64,000 bases of DNA, from positions 8,269-72,268 of the forward strand of contig CAYXMH010000015.1 of NCBI GenBank assembly GCA_964466115.1, read 5' to 3'. The number at the start of each line of letters is the position of its first letter. Position 1 is the stretch's first letter. The DNA comes from Pseudolysobacter sp964466115 (GTDB taxonomy: Bacteria; Pseudomonadota; Gammaproteobacteria; Xanthomonadales; Rhodanobacteraceae). Of this stretch, positions 42,556 through 52,307 are shown in pieces. The notes below the pieces were generated by a model that saw nothing but the letters and a program-made list of their open reading frames with translations, searched no databases and was not told where the DNA came from. The position numbers and the translations under genes are program-made.

Positions 42556-43140
42556 TCAATGGGCAGGGCCCCTCGATCTTTCCTCAGGCCAGAAGTCCTT
42601 AGCGTTGCTCATATCCTTAATGTGAAAAAATATCGTTTCTACTTGATCCTTATTTCTATACACCAGCACCGATAGATCCAAGCCTTCGTCACATTGCTCG
42701 TTTTTGGTGAAAGAAAGGTAGTACGAGATATCTTTGCCGGAATACTTTTCTAAAAACTTGTTGCGCTCATCGTAGACTAGAGGGGGTGCCGGCCACATTA
42801 ACCCCTCCAGCATGAACACCGCTCGGTCCTTCGTGCTCATGAGTTTCACGGGAAAGTAGTCTGATTGGTATCCTGAAACGTAAAGCCCTTCAGGATCAAA
42901 CTTTCCTGTGCTGAACATCATTCCCATGATGGGGAAGCGGTGCATTTTCTCACTGTTCTCCTCATCTAGGGACCAGGCGCTATCGAGGTATACACGCTTG
43001 TACGGGATTATTCTGGTCTCCTTCGTAAACACGATGCTTTTACCATTCTCTTTGCAGAGGTTAGTCTCAGCATGAACATGCTCATAACCAAATAGCGAGA
43101 TCAGAAGAACAACGATGTGGAGTGAACGAAGAGTGCTCAT
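42556..43140 (-). CDS. Exported candidate immunity protein for the RHS toxin
   Basis: The 194-residue protein starts at ATG 43140, overlapping the RHS stop by 4 nt, so it is translated with the toxin. The signal peptide ends near HVHA. The mature part has FTKETRIIPYKRVYLDSAWSLDEEN and KYSGKDISYYLSFTKNEQCDEG, paralogous to the next gene. It does not resemble Tai4 in any way I can confirm, so immunity is inferred from overlap, export and toxin type. Confidence 0.7.
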   Translation of the reverse strand: MSTLRSLHIVVLLISLFGYEHVHAETNLCKENGKSIVFTKETRIIPYKRVYLDSAWSLDEENSEKMHRFPIMGMMFSTGKFDPEGLYVSGYQSDYFPVKLMSTKDRAVFMLEGLMWPAPPLVYDERNKFLEKYSGKDISYYLSFTKNEQCDEGLDLSVLVYRNKDQVETIFFHIKDMSNAKDFWPEERSRGPAH

Positions 43141-46100
43141 TTTATTGTCCAATACGCAATCTTTGCGGTCGGTTGCGGGGGCGTTCCGTATAGTCCAGAG
43201 CCTGCCTGTCCTTGATAAAAGATGTCTATATGGAAACTTGTCCATCCGACATTGGTCCCTACCGAATTGTAGGAAAATTGGACAAATATGCCTTGCTGGG
43301 TCGGATAAACCTTGTTGTAAAAATAATCAAATGTCGTTTCAGTAGGTGCGCCATATTGCCTGGTCATCCAATCCATAAGCGTCCCGACACCTCTCGGGTA
43401 CCCGTCGGTCGTGACGTTGACTTGTGGATAGCTTGACATATCTACGCCGGAATCGATTAGGTCGGCCCCCAGTCTTATCGCGCATTGATTAGGATATGGA
43501 TCGGCGCTCGGATGTGCTGGAGACCCATCATCATTTCGCGGATAGTTAGCCTGAAGCTTGTTAAAAGGCGGGAAATGCATCTTGGCCCTCTCTTCATTAA
43601 ACGCCCTCCCAAACGCCCCTGTCAATGCTCCATTCCCAAATTTGTTTCCCGCGAGAACGGAGGTTGTACCGCCGACTACGGCAGCTGCAATAACGCGTTG
43701 CGCACTAACCGATTGACCAATCGGATTTTGTGGATCAAGTCGGTCGATACCTGGACTTGCCGCCTCCCCCACGCCAGCACTTAAGAAGCCATTGCCAAAC
43801 TTGCCACCTTCTAAACTTTGCATCACCCCACCTGCAACGCCATGCGCCAATATCTTGGCACTGAAACCCACCGCATTGAGATTCGTCGAGCCGATCGTAC
43901 CGCCATCGTGCGCCCAGCCGGCACTGCCGAAACCTTGATCGATGCCGTAGAACAATTCTGCTGAGAACGCGCCGTAAACCGCGCCTTTAAAACTGCCGGA
44001 TTGCACAGCACCTGCGGCGAAACCCGAAATCCCGACCGCCGCCCAACCTGGTAGCCATGTCGGTAAGAGCTCCGGCAAAAACACCACAATCGCGACGCCC
44101 AATACATCGCGCCACCACGAATAACCGGTAGGGTCGGTCAGGGTCAGCGGATTATTAATAACGTAACTGTAGCGATTCAACCCTTGCGGCGATCCATCGG
44201 ACAAGGGATCGGCTTGCAACATTTTTCCGATTTGCGGATCGTAGATTCGCCCGTTCATGTGGACAAAATTCAAACTGTCCACCTGTTCATGACCGGTGAA
44301 CCCGGTCGTCGTGCTCACCGGCACCGGTGCGCTGCCGTGCCAGGTATTCGGATCGCGGCGGTTGCCGTGTGGATCAAAGCTCATCGCCTCAATTACGCCA
44401 CCGCTGGCGTTGGCCACCACGTCGGTGCTGCCGAGATGATCGGCAAACACATAGCGCGTTTCGTTACTGCCGCTGGAACGTACGTAATCAATCGCGACGC
44501 CGGCTAAATAACGCCGCGTTTCCGTGGTGCCGCCAGCGTAACGCAAGATTTCCACATTGCCGATGTAGTTCGTAGTGACGCCACCTGGGGAGCTTGGACA
44601 TCCTGTCGTTTCAAAGTTGTTGCAAAAAATTCGATCCGATCCAGCACCGGTCGCATCCACGCGCAGGAAACGGTCTCCATCAGGCGTGTATTGGAAGCTG
44701 GTCTGGGCACTAGCCGTATTCGCGCTAGCGAGCTGGTTTAGCGCGTTGTAGGCCAAGGTGCGGCCGTCTGTACCGCTGGTTTGGCTGCCGTTGGGGTCAT
44801 ATGCGTAACCCACCGCACCGATGGCGGATACCGCATGCGGGCTGCCAAAACTGCCATGTCCGGTGCAGCCGGCGAGGCCCGTATAGGTATACGAGGTGCC
44901 ATTTTTGGTGCACAGATTGCCGAGTTGATCGTAAACGAGCTGTTCGGTGACCCACGGCGTGCCTTGAAAAACGCCCTGAATCCGAGTCAATTGAGACTGT
45001 TTAAGCCGATTCAGCGCATCGTAAGTATTCGCCTCTACGGTTGGTGAAGTGCTGATGGCGCGCTCGCGCTGCGTGAGATTCCCGGCGAGATCGAAGCTGT
45101 ATCGTAAGTCCTGTAATGCGCAACTGATGCCGGAGCATAGGGTGTTAAGCCGCCCCGTCGACGGGGTATAGGTTAAGGTACTGACAAGCGTGCTGCTGGT
45201 CCCGCGTTGCTCCTGCGTCACCTGACCGCGTGCGGTCATGCCGAGCACTTGATAGAGAGTGCCGACGCGCGAATCGATCAGTGAACCGAGATAACCGTTG
45301 GTTGTGTAATTGGTGGTGAGCGTGTAGCCGGAGGCATCTTGTTGCGACTGGACACGGCCGTAGCCATCGTATCCAGTGACCTCGTTGTAAGCACTGCCCG
45401 CAATGGCGGTGTTGCGTTGGTTCAATCGACCGTAGCCGTCATAGGTTATTGCACGGCTAAACGTTGCTCCCGTGGTTGCCGAGCGCGATTCGCTAGCGAT
45501 TTGACCCAGTCCGTTCGCCGCTGTATCGAACGTCCAAATGTCGGTCAAGATATTGCCATCGCTACCCGGTGCGGTGCGACGCCAGCACCGACCCATCGCA
45601 TCGTAATCCTGTTGGACTATTTGCCCTTTGCCATCGGTTTGACTGACCACGTCGCCGGTGGCGTTGTAACGGTAGGTGATGGACCCTGCATCGGGATCCA
45701 CCTGTCCCGTTTTTCTACCCAATGCGTCATAAGTAACACTATTTACAATGGGACCGTTACCCGCATCGCGCCCGACGGTGAGCACATCCCCCGCAGCATT
45801 GAACGTCTTGCTTACGACCAAACCGACTGTCGGATCGCCGCTAACGGTCGGATCACGTGTCTCGACGACTTCGCCAAGCGGGTTCTTCGTTTCTTCCCAG
45901 GTGAAACCGCGCGGATTGGTGGTGAACGTGGTCAGACCGACGTAGCTCTTTAATACCGAACCACCATCCGGATTATTGACTCGCGTCACGCGGCCGAGCA
46001 CGTCATACGCCGGCGTGGTGCTCGAAGCAGCGGCGGCGCAGGGGTTGCTTGAAGTAAGCGTGGGACTGCCGTCACCACTGACGGTCGCAGGAACGAAAAA

Positions 46101-49100
46101 CGGCTCGGATTGATACGCCGGACGGTTGTGACTGTCGTAATAACTGCACACCCCAGAGAAGTTCTGACCGCTGGGATTGGAATCAAAACTCTGTGTAACT
46201 TTGAGGATTGGACGACCGAGCAAATCGTTATAAGTCCATGAGCTCGGCGCGCCGGCAGTGACGGTCTGAACGCGGAAAGCGGTATCGCTGGGGCATGAGA
46301 CCGCCGTGCATTGACGAAACGTCGTAGTGCTCGCCTTGCCGGTATTGTCCTCGCTAAAGTAAGGCCGCCCCAGACTTCCAAACAGCGCCGACTGGATCAG
46401 TCCATTCGCTGTGCTCTGCGTGGTGACATTGCCGAATTCATCGCGGGTGCTGGTGCTAACGGCAGTTTGTTCATTGAGGTGCCCTGCCCCGCCCACCGAG
46501 TAGAACGGTAAGCGACTGCCCGTGGTGTAACGACCAATACTATCGAAACTGGTTTTCGCGTAGCGATGCACCAAGTTACCGGAATGACCGCTGCCGTTGA
46601 GAGGTTGCTGCGGAAAGCCGCTGGTGCTGGTGCATTGGCTATCGGTTAGGTCATTGCTGCACTGATACGCACCGGTGCGATTGCCGTAAGCATCCAGCGT
46701 GTACAGCGTGCGCAAGTCTTGATCGGCGGGCCCGCCACTCTGTAGCCGCTCGGACGTCAACAGCCCCGTGGTCGTGGCATAGGTGTAGTCGGTGGTACGT
46801 GCAATCGTTGCCTGGCTCGGCCGCAGGAATTGCACAACGCTGTGCGTCAATCGACCGAGAAACCAGCGCCCCGTGTCGTTGGTATACGTATTCGTTAGTA
46901 GCTTTTGCGCAACTATCGTATTGCTGCCGTCCAGCGTTTCGGTGCGGCTGTGGGTGAGATTGCCGTAGCCGTCTTCATAGCAAAAATAATTCGCGCTCTG
47001 CGCGGTGGCGACAAAGCTTCCGGGACCCGGGCCGCCGCCCAATTCCGCTTGCTCGTCAATCGAGTGGGAGATGTAACTGAAAATCGGCTGTGCGACCGCG
47101 GGCGGTGTAAACAAACCATCGGTAATACCCAATGGCCGATCAATGTGCGTTGTGGATGTGCACGCGCTGTTATCGATCGCCACGCATCCTGCGCCATTGC
47201 AGACCGGTTGCTGACCGCCGTAACGCACGATTTGGCCACTTTGAAGTAAATCAGGCCACAGAGCCGCGCCAACCGGCGCAAAGCAGTTGTATCCCGCCAC
47301 TTCGGGATTGGCGGCACAGGCGTCCAGTTCCGCCGTTCCGCGCGTCAGTGCGCCGTTGAAAACCAGCTGGAAACTCACCTCCGGCATGCCGATAAACGGG
47401 TACGCCTGGGTATAGCTGTTAACGGTTGCTACGTATTGGCCAGTGCTGGCCTGATCGTTAGCGTCAAAACTCCAGGTTTCATAGAAGCCAAGAAAGCCCC
47501 GTCCGCCGGCCTGCATTAGCGCGCCAGCGTAGCGGTACGCTACTGTGCTTTGTGCGCTGGGACTGCCGCGTATTGGTGCGCTGCTGCTGGCCTGACTCAC
47601 CACGTACAGCGGTGCGAGCACGTCAAATACCGGCGAACCCCATCCGAAATTGTCGAGAGTTAGCGCCGGTAAGCCGTTCTCGGCACCGCGCTGATAAACA
47701 CCTTTGTTGGTTAACGGCTGATACGTCAGCGTTGTGGTAGCACCGTGACCGTTACGGATACTGGTGATGACATCACGCGGGTGATAACGGCTGCCGCTGG
47801 GCGCGCGGCTCGCGTAAAGATTACTGCTGCTGCTCGCCACATTGATGCGTAGAAAATCCGATGTGCCGTCGGCATCAAAATCACCGATCAAATTAATCCA
47901 TTGGTTTAGGTTACCTCCTGCCGTGAGTCCCCCGCCCGCCACCGCTGTCGGCGCAGTGAACGTGCCATCCGGTTGCAAACTCACCGAATTGAACGTACCG
48001 CTGGCCGCTGTTGGAAAGACGAGTTCCGCGCGCCCGTCACCGTTGGTGTCCGCGAATTGCAGTTGCGCGCTGTTGGCAATGCCGGTGACCGCGATCGGAG
48101 ACTTATATGTTGAGATCGGAGGGAGCGTACTCGGCTGACTGATCACACCGGTGTTGAGCCTAGCCCAATATGTGGTTGGCGTCGTCGAGTCCTGATAGAC
48201 AATGTCGGTCAGGCCATCCGCATTCAGATCGGCTAGGTGCATGCCTGCACTGGTGTCCGGCAAAACGCCTCCCGATAAAGTCGTGAGGTCACTCCAGTAT
48301 TGAGTCAACTTGAAGCGGGGAACGGTCGAACCACTGGCCGGCGGTTCGGTGCCATCGGCGATAAATTGATACCAGTAATACTTCGTAGTCGCGAAATCCG
48401 GATGCGGATCAGCGGGAGTGCCTAAGATCGAATTGAAGGTCGGTGGGCTCGAGGTTGACACTGTCGCTGGCGTCGTCGGCGCGGTATCGCAGATTCCGCC
48501 AGCACAAGGTTGCGAGACGTAAAACATCAAATCGCCACGTCCATCGCCATTGATTTCGGTGCCGAGAATAAATGCCCCGATGCCGGTAAAGAAATTGAGA
48601 TCGCAAGGCCCTCCAAGAGCGCTCGCGCAGCCATCGCCTACAGTAAAGTTAAAGTCGATCGCATACGGTACAGAGAAGGCCAAGGCGCCGGACGGTTGTC
48701 GTTGGAGCAGCCGGACCATCACGCTCGCATTGCCAGTGCTGACACTCGGCGTCACCGGATAGATAAAATCGGGGATGCCATCACCGTTAAGATCCAGCGT
48801 GAGGCCCGGATGGGTTGACCCGCTGATAACCGGAATCGCAGGAGACAGGCTCGCCAATTGATCAGTGCCGCTAAATACTGCTGCACCAGGTGATGCGGGA
48901 CGGCCGAGGCTGAGATACACGGACCAGCTTGACGCACCGGCGATCATCAAATCGGCGCGGCCGTCGCCGTCGTAATCTACCAATCCCCAAGACAAATCGT
49001 CGTTCAACAAATTGCGCGGTGCGCAGCGCACCGCCTGCGTCGGTGTCACCAGGGTCATTTGGTTCGACACCGTGCGATCGAGGAAACTCACATAAATGCG

Positions 49101-50444
49101 GCTATTGCTGCCGCAAGTGGCATCGCCATTTTTGGCCCAAACGAGGTCCTGGCGACCGTCACCGTCTAGATCCGCAATTTTGTAACTAACTAAATTAGTG
49201 AAGTCGGGGCCGCTCTGAGTTTGTGCGGAATCCGGCGAAAAGCTGTTGACCGCATTCGACCAAGTGAACAAAGTGGGTGGGAAACACACACTTAAACTGC
49301 TATCGCGGCACTCTTGAATTTGTCTTAACTGCTGGGCATTGGAACCGGAAACGGAAGTGCCGTAGGTGAGCTGGTAATAACGCAATGTCGGACTGGCAGC
49401 GGTGGAATCCTGCACCGTGACATCGGTCAACTGTTGGCTTTGAAGGAACGCAACGCCAGCTTGATAGCCCAGACGCACCCGAGCGGTCGGCAGCGTGGTG
49501 TAATGGAACAACACGCTGGCATAAGGCGCTGAGACCGGACTCGTTGCATGCCCGGTGTAGTTGATTTGCGATAAAACAATCTCAACCGCGCCGGCGGCAA
49601 AAGGCAGCGTGCCAACGGCCGGCTGGTTGGTATATAGATAGTCGATGTAATTCCCAACGGAATCCTGCACTCGACTCAAATTCCAGCTCACCGTGAACGA
49701 CGTAAACGCAATGCTGGCGCCGGGAGCGGAGTTGGGTGAAATCGTGGTATCGCCGTAGAGGCTGGTCGTGCCGTCTTTGCGTTTTACGCTAAATGACGAG
49801 GCGTTTTGCGTGACCTGGGTAAACGGATCGTTTTCCGGCGCATACGTACTTGTGGGCGTGCCATAGCTTCCGCTGGTGAGCAGTAAACGTATTCCATCTA
49901 AGCAATATCGATCCGATGCCGTAAAATTGACCGGCGCTGGATTGCCATCGATGGGGGTGGTGCCGGACATGAAATCGCCGCTTTCGCGCGATTGCCTACA
50001 TCTAGCGATCTGTGAAGCGCCTTCGATCGTGAAGCCAGGTCCCACTGGGCCGCCAGATAGACGGCTGTTGTAGGTAAGCGCCAGCTTCGGAACCACGCCG
50101 GCGACACCGGGAGATACTTGGATAGGAATGGAATATGTTGCATTTCCGCCCTCGTCCACGCGGAATTGTGCCACCGTTGCGCCGACGCTGTCGGACGTTG
50201 GATCGAGGGCTGGCGCGGTCGTAATTCCCGGAGTCGCGGAAATTGTTGGCGGGGCGGTAGTTGCGCTCGCTAAAGTTGCAGGTGTTACAAAATCGGAGTT
50301 TGGGAGTGCAACGCTAGAGGATGATGACATGCCCGTAATTGCAACCAGGAGGCACGACACCAAGGCCGCCGACAGACCTGATCGGGTTATCGAACCAGAA
50401 ACGCCGCGCAAAACCCGAGCCACACGACTTACACAAACCAACAT
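43137..50444 (-). CDS. Giant SpvB/RHS-repeat protein with Tae4-like amidase C-terminus
   Basis: From ATG 50444 (GGGGAA site) the product is 2435 residues. After a signal region comes a SpvB-like N-terminus (GGNATYSIPIQVSPGVAGVVPKLALTYNS). Seven FG-GAP/VCBS-type repeats follow (DxDGDGRxDL), then many RHS/YD repeats and the core DPQIGKMLQADPL--YSYVINNPLTLTDPTGYS. The C-terminal 120 residues hold NQCAIRLGADLIDSG (Cys near 2321) and FHIDIF (His near 2405), spaced as Cys and His in Tae4 peptidoglycan amidases. The RHS shell would encase and deliver the toxin. No T6SS gene is visible. Confidence 0.9.
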   Translation of the reverse strand: MLVCVSRVARVLRGVSGSITRSGLSAALVSCLLVAITGMSSSSSVALPNSDFVTPATLASATTAPPTISATPGITTAPALDPTSDSVGATVAQFRVDEGGNATYSIPIQVSPGVAGVVPKLALTYNSRLSGGPVGPGFTIEGASQIARCRQSRESGDFMSGTTPIDGNPAPVNFTASDRYCLDGIRLLLTSGSYGTPTSTYAPENDPFTQVTQNASSFSVKRKDGTTSLYGDTTISPNSAPGASIAFTSFTVSWNLSRVQDSVGNYIDYLYTNQPAVGTLPFAAGAVEIVLSQINYTGHATSPVSAPYASVLFHYTTLPTARVRLGYQAGVAFLQSQQLTDVTVQDSTAASPTLRYYQLTYGTSVSGSNAQQLRQIQECRDSSLSVCFPPTLFTWSNAVNSFSPDSAQTQSGPDFTNLVSYKIADLDGDGRQDLVWAKNGDATCGSNSRIYVSFLDRTVSNQMTLVTPTQAVRCAPRNLLNDDLSWGLVDYDGDGRADLMIAGASSWSVYLSLGRPASPGAAVFSGTDQLASLSPAIPVISGSTHPGLTLDLNGDGIPDFIYPVTPSVSTGNASVMVRLLQRQPSGALAFSVPYAIDFNFTVGDGCASALGGPCDLNFFTGIGAFILGTEINGDGRGDLMFYVSQPCAGGICDTAPTTPATVSTSSPPTFNSILGTPADPHPDFATTKYYWYQFIADGTEPPASGSTVPRFKLTQYWSDLTTLSGGVLPDTSAGMHLADLNADGLTDIVYQDSTTPTTYWARLNTGVISQPSTLPPISTYKSPIAVTGIANSAQLQFADTNGDGRAELVFPTAASGTFNSVSLQPDGTFTAPTAVAGGGLTAGGNLNQWINLIGDFDADGTSDFLRINVASSSSNLYASRAPSGSRYHPRDVITSIRNGHGATTTLTYQPLTNKGVYQRGAENGLPALTLDNFGWGSPVFDVLAPLYVVSQASSSAPIRGSPSAQSTVAYRYAGALMQAGGRGFLGFYETWSFDANDQASTGQYVATVNSYTQAYPFIGMPEVSFQLVFNGALTRGTAELDACAANPEVAGYNCFAPVGAALWPDLLQSGQIVRYGGQQPVCNGAGCVAIDNSACTSTTHIDRPLGITDGLFTPPAVAQPIFSYISHSIDEQAELGGGPGPGSFVATAQSANYFCYEDGYGNLTHSRTETLDGSNTIVAQKLLTNTYTNDTGRWFLGRLTHSVVQFLRPSQATIARTTDYTYATTTGLLTSERLQSGGPADQDLRTLYTLDAYGNRTGAYQCSNDLTDSQCTSTSGFPQQPLNGSGHSGNLVHRYAKTSFDSIGRYTTGSRLPFYSVGGAGHLNEQTAVSTSTRDEFGNVTTQSTANGLIQSALFGSLGRPYFSEDNTGKASTTTFRQCTAVSCPSDTAFRVQTVTAGAPSSWTYNDLLGRPILKVTQSFDSNPSGQNFSGVCSYYDSHNRPAYQSEPFFVPATVSGDGSPTLTSSNPCAAAASSTTPAYDVLGRVTRVNNPDGGSVLKSYVGLTTFTTNPRGFTWEETKNPLGEVVETRDPTVSGDPTVGLVVSKTFNAAGDVLTVGRDAGNGPIVNSVTYDALGRKTGQVDPDAGSITYRYNATGDVVSQTDGKGQIVQQDYDAMGRCWRRTAPGSDGNILTDIWTFDTAANGLGQIASESRSATTGATFSRAITYDGYGRLNQRNTAIAGSAYNEVTGYDGYGRVQSQQDASGYTLTTNYTTNGYLGSLIDSRVGTLYQVLGMTARGQVTQEQRGTSSTLVSTLTYTPSTGRLNTLCSGISCALQDLRYSFDLAGNLTQRERAISTSPTVEANTYDALNRLKQSQLTRIQGVFQGTPWVTEQLVYDQLGNLCTKNGTSYTYTGLAGCTGHGSFGSPHAVSAIGAVGYAYDPNGSQTSGTDGRTLAYNALNQLASANTASAQTSFQYTPDGDRFLRVDATGAGSDRIFCNNFETTGCPSSPGGVTTNYIGNVEILRYAGGTTETRRYLAGVAIDYVRSSGSNETRYVFADHLGSTDVVANASGGVIEAMSFDPHGNRRDPNTWHGSAPVPVSTTTGFTGHEQVDSLNFVHMNGRIYDPQIGKMLQADPLSDGSPQGLNRYSYVINNPLTLTDPTGYSWWRDVLGVAIVVFLPELLPTWLPGWAAVGISGFAAGAVQSGSFKGAVYGAFSAELFYGIDQGFGSAGWAHDGGTIGSTNLNAVGFSAKILAHGVAGGVMQSLEGGKFGNGFLSAGVGEAASPGIDRLDPQNPIGQSVSAQRVIAAAVVGGTTSVLAGNKFGNGALTGAFGRAFNEERAKMHFPPFNKLQANYPRNDDGSPAHPSADPYPNQCAIRLGADLIDSGVDMSSYPQVNVTTDGYPRGVGTLMDWMTRQYGAPTETTFDYFYNKVYPTQQGIFVQFSYNSVGTNVGWTSFHIDIFYQGQAGSGLYGTPPQPTAKIAYWTIK

Positions 50445-50610
50445 CTGAAATTCCCCTGCTACGTAATGCGTCCTGCCCATTAGCTCCTGATTATTCGTTT
50501 GCGCGACAGCAGTAAGTAAAAATCACTGCCTTGTTCTAAATAAGAAAACGCAAAGTATACCCTATAACTGCGATTTCAGCTTCTGATAAGTTACAGTTAT
50601 CTGCTAATAA

Positions 50611-50625
50611 CTAAGAATATCTTAG
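50611..50625. promoter_or_regulatory. Palindrome CTAAGA-ATA-TCTTAG before the XRE gene
   Basis: A 15-bp inverted repeat with perfect 6-bp arms lies 58 bp upstream of the XRE regulator gene, in an A+T-rich region that also contains the RHS promoter. It is a likely autoregulatory site for that regulator; inferred. Confidence 0.45.
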
Positions 50626-50682
50626 TATCGTAATAGCTCTAAAGCTAAGACTCTCTGAGTCCTCTTTATTACGGAGGACTCG

Positions 50683-51000
50683 ATGCCAAAGGTGGTTACC
50701 CCCTTGCCAAAGCGCCTCAAAGCGGCGCGCTTAGCCGCCGGTTTATCGCAAAAAGCCCTTGGCATAGCGGCCGGTATTGATGAATTCGTCGCTAGCGCTC
50801 GCCTAAACCAGTATGAGCGCGGCATTCATGCGCCAGACTATGCGACAGTCCATCGCCTCGCACGTGTGCTCAAAGTGCCGACGGCCTATCTATACGCCAA
50901 TGACGATGTCCATGCCGAGCTATTACTCGCGTTCCACGCGTTATCAGTTGCCGCTCGGCGCAAATTCTTAAGCTCGCTTCGCAGCCACCATAGCGGTTAG
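50683..51000 (+). CDS. XRE-family transcriptional regulator
   Basis: The 105-residue protein has an XRE helix-turn-helix from residue 8 to 65 (LPKRLKAARLAAGLSQKALGIAAGIDEFVASARLNQYERGIHAPDYATVHRLARVLKVP), followed by a short helical tail. It starts at ATG 50683 after a CGGAGGA site and is divergent from the RHS gene. It may control itself and the RHS locus through the palindrome at 50611-50625. Target unproven. Confidence 0.85.
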   Translation: MPKVVTPLPKRLKAARLAAGLSQKALGIAAGIDEFVASARLNQYERGIHAPDYATVHRLARVLKVPTAYLYANDDVHAELLLAFHALSVAARRKFLSSLRSHHSG

Positions 51001-51059
51001 AAGCTACAGCGTTTGCACCTAGACACAGTCAAGCTGATCTGAATCATGTAGAGAATGTG

Positions 51060-51084
51060 CATACTCTAGTATGAGATTATGCTA
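51060..51084. promoter_or_regulatory. Palindrome CATACT-CT-AGTATG plus TATGCTA
   Basis: The palindrome (51060-51073) is repeated on the opposite strand in the virB promoter (4285-4296). TATGCTA (51078-51084) also occurs at 4366 and 56681. The site lies 112 bp before leader copy 2. Shared regulation is inferred. Confidence 0.45.
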
Positions 51085-51195
51085 TACCTATATTTTTCGG
51101 GTGTCAAATCTGGGCGCTTAGGGAACATAACTTCCCTACCCTACCGAGACTGATGGTACGAGGCTTTTTTGCCATCCTATCCATGCCTGAATAGG

Positions 51196-51428
51196 GCAGG
51201 TCTCCGCCCTGCCCTACTTGCCTACGTGCTCGGCTTCTCCGGTCAAGGGCCGCTAGGCCCCCGGGTCCTCACCTGCCCGTGTCGCTTCGCTCCCGCTCCA
51301 GCAGCTTGCGGGCCGCGCCAGGGCCGTCGCTGCGTCTTCAACGCTTCCCTTGACCGCGCCTCCCTCTACGGCGCTTGGCGCCCATTGGCCGCGATGTCAC
51401 ACATCACGGCCACTACGGCCGCAACTTC
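51196..51428 (+). repeat. 233-bp structured leader repeat, copy 2
   Basis: Differs from copy 1 (37262-37494) at only three positions, while the sequences on either side differ. The same complementary arms and hairpins are kept, including the 11-bp hairpin at 51387-51411, whose loop is CAC instead of CAT. It ends 19 bp before the methyltransferase start. Direct repeats 13.9 kb apart could also recombine and delete the RHS segment. Confidence 0.85.
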
Positions 51429-51447
51429 GACCCAAAGGAGAAATGTT

Positions 51448-52113
51448 ATGCAGATTGCTAACCGAATCGTTCAGGGTGATTGCACCGGCGTATTGAAAAC
51501 AGTGCCCGACGAAAGCGCTGATTTCATACTAACCGACCCGCCCTATTTCGTTGGATATAAAGATCGCAACGGACGCACTATCGCCAATGATACCAATCCA
51601 GAAAGTATTCTCGGGGCATTTTCCGACCTTTACCGCATTTTGAAACCAGATAGTGTTTGTGTTTCATTCTATGGCTGGAATAGTGTGGATTCATTTTTCC
51701 ACTTTTGGAAAGAGGCAGGTTTTAAGCCGATCGGACATATTGTCTGGCACAAAAACTATACTTCTCGTGCGGGATTTTTGAACGCTCAACACGAACAGGC
51801 TTATGTCCTTGCTAAAGGAAGGCCCAAAAAGCCTAAGCAACCTCTTGATGACGTGCGTGCATGGGAATATAGCGGCAATAGAGTGCATCCTACGGAAAAA
51901 GCTATCAGCGTCTTACAACCGCTCATTGAGGCCTTTTCCCGCCCTGGTGAACTCGTTCTTGATCCGTTTTCAGGCTCAGGCAGCACGCTCGTAGCCGCTG
52001 CACTCCTAAAACGGCACTACCTCGGGATTGAGTTGGAATCTCGCTACTGTGAACTCGCTAAAAAACGTCTGGCGGGAATCGAAAACTTCCTACAACAACG
52101 AAAAGTAGCGTAA
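51448..52113 (+). CDS. Orphan DNA methyltransferase, beta-class N6-A/N4-C type
   Basis: The 221-residue enzyme has catalytic motif DPPY near residue 30 (ADFILTDPPYFVGYKD) before the AdoMet motif DPFSGSGST near residue 170, the order of beta-class amino-methyltransferases. No restriction enzyme is adjacent, so it is an orphan. Such enzymes on conjugative elements can protect incoming DNA from restriction. ATG 51448 follows an AAGGAG site at the end of the 233-bp leader; the open frame upstream is leader sequence. Confidence 0.9.
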   Translation: MQIANRIVQGDCTGVLKTVPDESADFILTDPPYFVGYKDRNGRTIANDTNPESILGAFSDLYRILKPDSVCVSFYGWNSVDSFFHFWKEAGFKPIGHIVWHKNYTSRAGFLNAQHEQAYVLAKGRPKKPKQPLDDVRAWEYSGNRVHPTEKAISVLQPLIEAFSRPGELVLDPFSGSGSTLVAAALLKRHYLGIELESRYCELAKKRLAGIENFLQQRKVA

Positions 52114-52126
52114 ACAAAAAATGCGA

Positions 52127-52153
52127 GCGTAGGTCCGATCAATGGACCTACGT
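52127..52153. repeat. Downstream hairpin, copy 2
   Basis: A 9-bp perfect stem extended by a G-T pair (GTAGGTCC core with GGACCTAC) and loop GATCAAT lies 13 bp after the methyltransferase stop. It equals the hairpin after the DUF6573-like gene in stem core, loop and distance. Together with the leader it makes a repeated gene-flanking unit. Confidence 0.75.
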
Positions 52154-52307
52154 TCCATAGACACGTACGTATTTGTATAAATAACAATTATCGGGCAAAC
52201 CACATTTCAGCGCCCTGCCCTGCCTCTTCTAACCCACTCACTCAAATCCTCGGCCGTCTCCCAATACCCCATTAGATGGTTTATCGTTCGCGCTGGGAGG
52301 ATTAACC

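Noticed and set aside
45339..45953. 204-codon plus-strand frame inside the RHS gene
   Set aside because: Fully antisense to the RHS repeats, which have clear protein motifs; the plus frame has none.
51169..51447. N-terminal extension of the methyltransferase through the leader
   Set aside because: The extension translates the 233-bp structured repeat; the same translation before a different gene at 37292 shows it is not part of the enzyme.
37921..52153. Integron attC sites after the two cargo genes
   Set aside because: The hairpins lack the GTTRRRY/RYYYAAC core and the asymmetry of attC, and no integrase is present.
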